Assembly (NCBI GenBank): GCA_947589615.1
Contig: CANQBU010000006.1
Coordinates: 1 to 20,700, forward strand
Direction: 5' to 3'
Length of the DNA stretch: 20,700 nucleotides
Source: an uncultured Clostridia bacterium
Lineage (GTDB): Bacteria; Bacillota; Clostridia; Christensenellales; UBA1242
Below the pieces are notes generated by a model. It ran no database searches and had not been told where the DNA came from. It worked only from the letters and a program-made list of their open reading frames with translations. This document shows, one piece after another, positions 19,568-20,700 of the stretch. The position numbers were made by a program, and so were the translations under genes. Numbering within the stretch: the first letter of the stretch is position 1; each line of letters begins with the position of its first letter.

Positions 19568-20700
19568 ATGAAAAAATTTTTAACATCTTTGTGTTTAGTG
19601 ATGTTCATGATTGCAACTTCATTTTTCGCCGTAGCATGTGGGGGGGGGAGCAAAGCAGTTGAGTCTGTAACTTTAAATAAAGACGCTCTCACCTTAACCG
19701 TAGGGCAAAGCGAAACCTTGGTTGCGACAATCGAACCTGAAAACGCAAAGAACAAGGACTTAACTTGGAGTTCGTCTCAAATAACCGTTGCGACGGTTAA
19801 TAACGGAACGGTTACTGCGGTTTCTCCAGGAACGGCGGTTATCACAGTTACAGCAGAAGGGGATAAAACAGACACTTGCACAGTTACAGTAAAGGCACAA
19901 ACAAATATCTCCGAAAGTGATTGGAAAGACGCATTACATGCAGTTGAAGATTTGCAAAATGGGACTTTGACAATAGAAAACAATGAATCTACTACTCTTT
20001 ACTACAAGGGCGAAATTGTGACTCAAGAAACCGACCTCAGCGAATTGGGAGCGGAAGTGACACCTCAAGCACTTTTTTATATGATGGGATTAAGTGAAAA
20101 CCCTGAAGAGAGCAGGTCAACCTACAAAATATTAATAGATATCATAAATGGAAAAATCAAAGTAGTTAATAATGTAGGGGAAGAAGATGAAGATTTGTCG
20201 GAATACAGAGTGGAAGGAAACACTGTAAAACTTTATACAACTGAAGAGGTAGGAGATGAGTCTGTTCCATCAAATACAGTATATGGACCTTATCCAACCG
20301 CTGAAGTGGCAAAAAATGCTTTGTTTACACTACGAAATTTGGAAGTTTTAGACGAAGAGTTAATCGTTGAAGATTCAACAGTTGTGACTGCAATCGACGC
20401 TTATTCATACTTTGTTCCTACAGATGCGACAACATTTGTCGGAAACTTTAAATATAAAATATTCTACAGTGACGAGCCTGTAAATATACAGGTTACAATA
20501 AATTTTGACGAGAATAAAGCCATTACTTCTGCAAAAGCATTTGTTAAAGAAGGGGGAAGCTTTGCAGACTCACTGGAAATTCCAGATGCATATAAGGAGC
20601 TTTTTAAAGACCTTGTAGCGGAAAGAGTTTATGAGTATACATATTCTCTTTCAGATGTCGGCTCAACTACTATTTCTGACGATGAGCTTGTAGAGGCTGA
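19568..20700 (+). CDS. Surface lipoprotein with Big_2-like Ig domain (3' end outside window)
   Basis: Open for 377 codons to the window edge. Residues 1-23 are a lipoprotein signal peptide (KK start, hydrophobic LCLVMFMIATSFFAVA) and C24 is the lipobox cysteine (A-V-A-C), so the protein should be lipid-anchored on the outer face of the membrane. Residues about 30-112 form one bacterial Ig-like Big_2 domain: SVTLNKDALTLTVGQSETLVA, WSSSQITVATV, GTVTAVSPGTAVITVTA (each motif separate). After a short linker the remaining 260 or so residues are beta-rich and acidic and not recognised; they could be a LolA/LppX-like ligand-binding fold, which is only a guess. The start follows AGGAGGGG by a few bases. 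A run of nine G codes for GGG after C24. The role is probably binding at the cell surface. Confidence 0.85.
   Translation, partial: MKKFLTSLCLVMFMIATSFFAVACGGGSKAVESVTLNKDALTLTVGQSETLVATIEPENAKNKDLTWSSSQITVATVNNGTVTAVSPGTAVITVTAEGDKTDTCTVTVKAQTNISESDWKDALHAVEDLQNGTLTIENNESTTLYYKGEIVTQETDLSELGAEVTPQALFYMMGLSENPEESRSTYKILIDIINGKIKVVNNVGEEDEDLSEYRVEGNTVKLYTTEEVGDESVPSNTVYGPYPTAEVAKNALFTLRNLEVLDEELIVEDSTVVTAIDAYSYFVPTDATTFVGNFKYKIFYSDEPVNIQVTINFDENKAITSAKAFVKEGGSFADSLEIPDAYKELFKDLVAERVYEYTYSLSDVGSTTISDDELVEA
19640..19648 (+). repeat. G9 homopolymer right after the lipobox cysteine
   Basis: Nine consecutive G encode three Gly codons immediately after C24. Deleting one G leads to TAA ten codons after the cysteine codon; adding one leads to TGA eight codons after it. 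The tract therefore sits where polymerase slippage would turn the mature lipoprotein off. Confidence 0.85.

Noticed and set aside
1..20700. CRISPR array, tRNA or rRNA gene
   Set aside because: No regular short repeats with unique spacers and no cloverleaf or rRNA-like stretch was noticed; the only periodic repeat is the coding 69-bp unit.

Overview
The window is AT-rich and reads as a chromosomal segment of a low-GC Bacillota-like bacterium, probably an uncultured gut-type Clostridia or Bacilli relative. The grounds are strong AAGGAG-type ribosome binding sites, sigma-A promoters with 17-nt spacers, intrinsic terminators, and a surface protein built from BspA-type leucine-rich repeats plus MBG-like repeats. 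TGA is used as a stop (14864-14866 and 16361-16363) and TGG encodes Trp, so the code is the standard bacterial one and not the Mollicutes code. The taxonomic placement is inference only.

Region 1 (1-11642, + strand) is one gene for a 3834-residue membrane-anchored surface protein. After a signal sequence it has a cap plus leucine-rich-repeat module, two MBG-like repeats, a unique segment of about 290 residues and a third MBG-like repeat. A second, diverged copy of the cap/LRR/tail module follows, then 25 MBG-like repeats (residues 1386-3516), a degenerate 29th repeat, a C-terminal domain and a single transmembrane helix with a basic tail. It ends in a long hairpin terminator.

Region 2 (11681-17597, - strand) is a run of small transcription units: a GNAT acetyltransferase; two proteins I do not recognise (209 and 169 aa), each with its own good promoter; a metallophosphoesterase overlapping a UDP-glucose 4-epimerase (galE-type); and a three-gene operon of a PnuC-family transporter, a second GNAT enzyme and an unrecognised 211-aa protein. 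Two of these operons have a TATAAT box placed so that the transcript should begin at or next to the ATG, so they are leaderless mRNA candidates.

Region 3 (17693-20700) holds a + strand GNAT gene, a bidirectional terminator, a - strand pair (GNAT enzyme, then a small membrane-anchored protein) and a divergent + strand lipoprotein gene that runs off the window. The lipoprotein has one Big_2-like domain after its lipobox, and a nine-G homopolymer directly after the lipobox cysteine that could act as a slippage switch.

Functionally the window pairs cell-surface display (giant protein, Ig-like lipoprotein, possibly GalE supplying UDP-galactose for glycans) with small-molecule modification and uptake (four GNAT enzymes, PnuC-like transporter). 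I see no CRISPR array, rRNA, tRNA, complete insertion sequence or recognisable defence or phage module.
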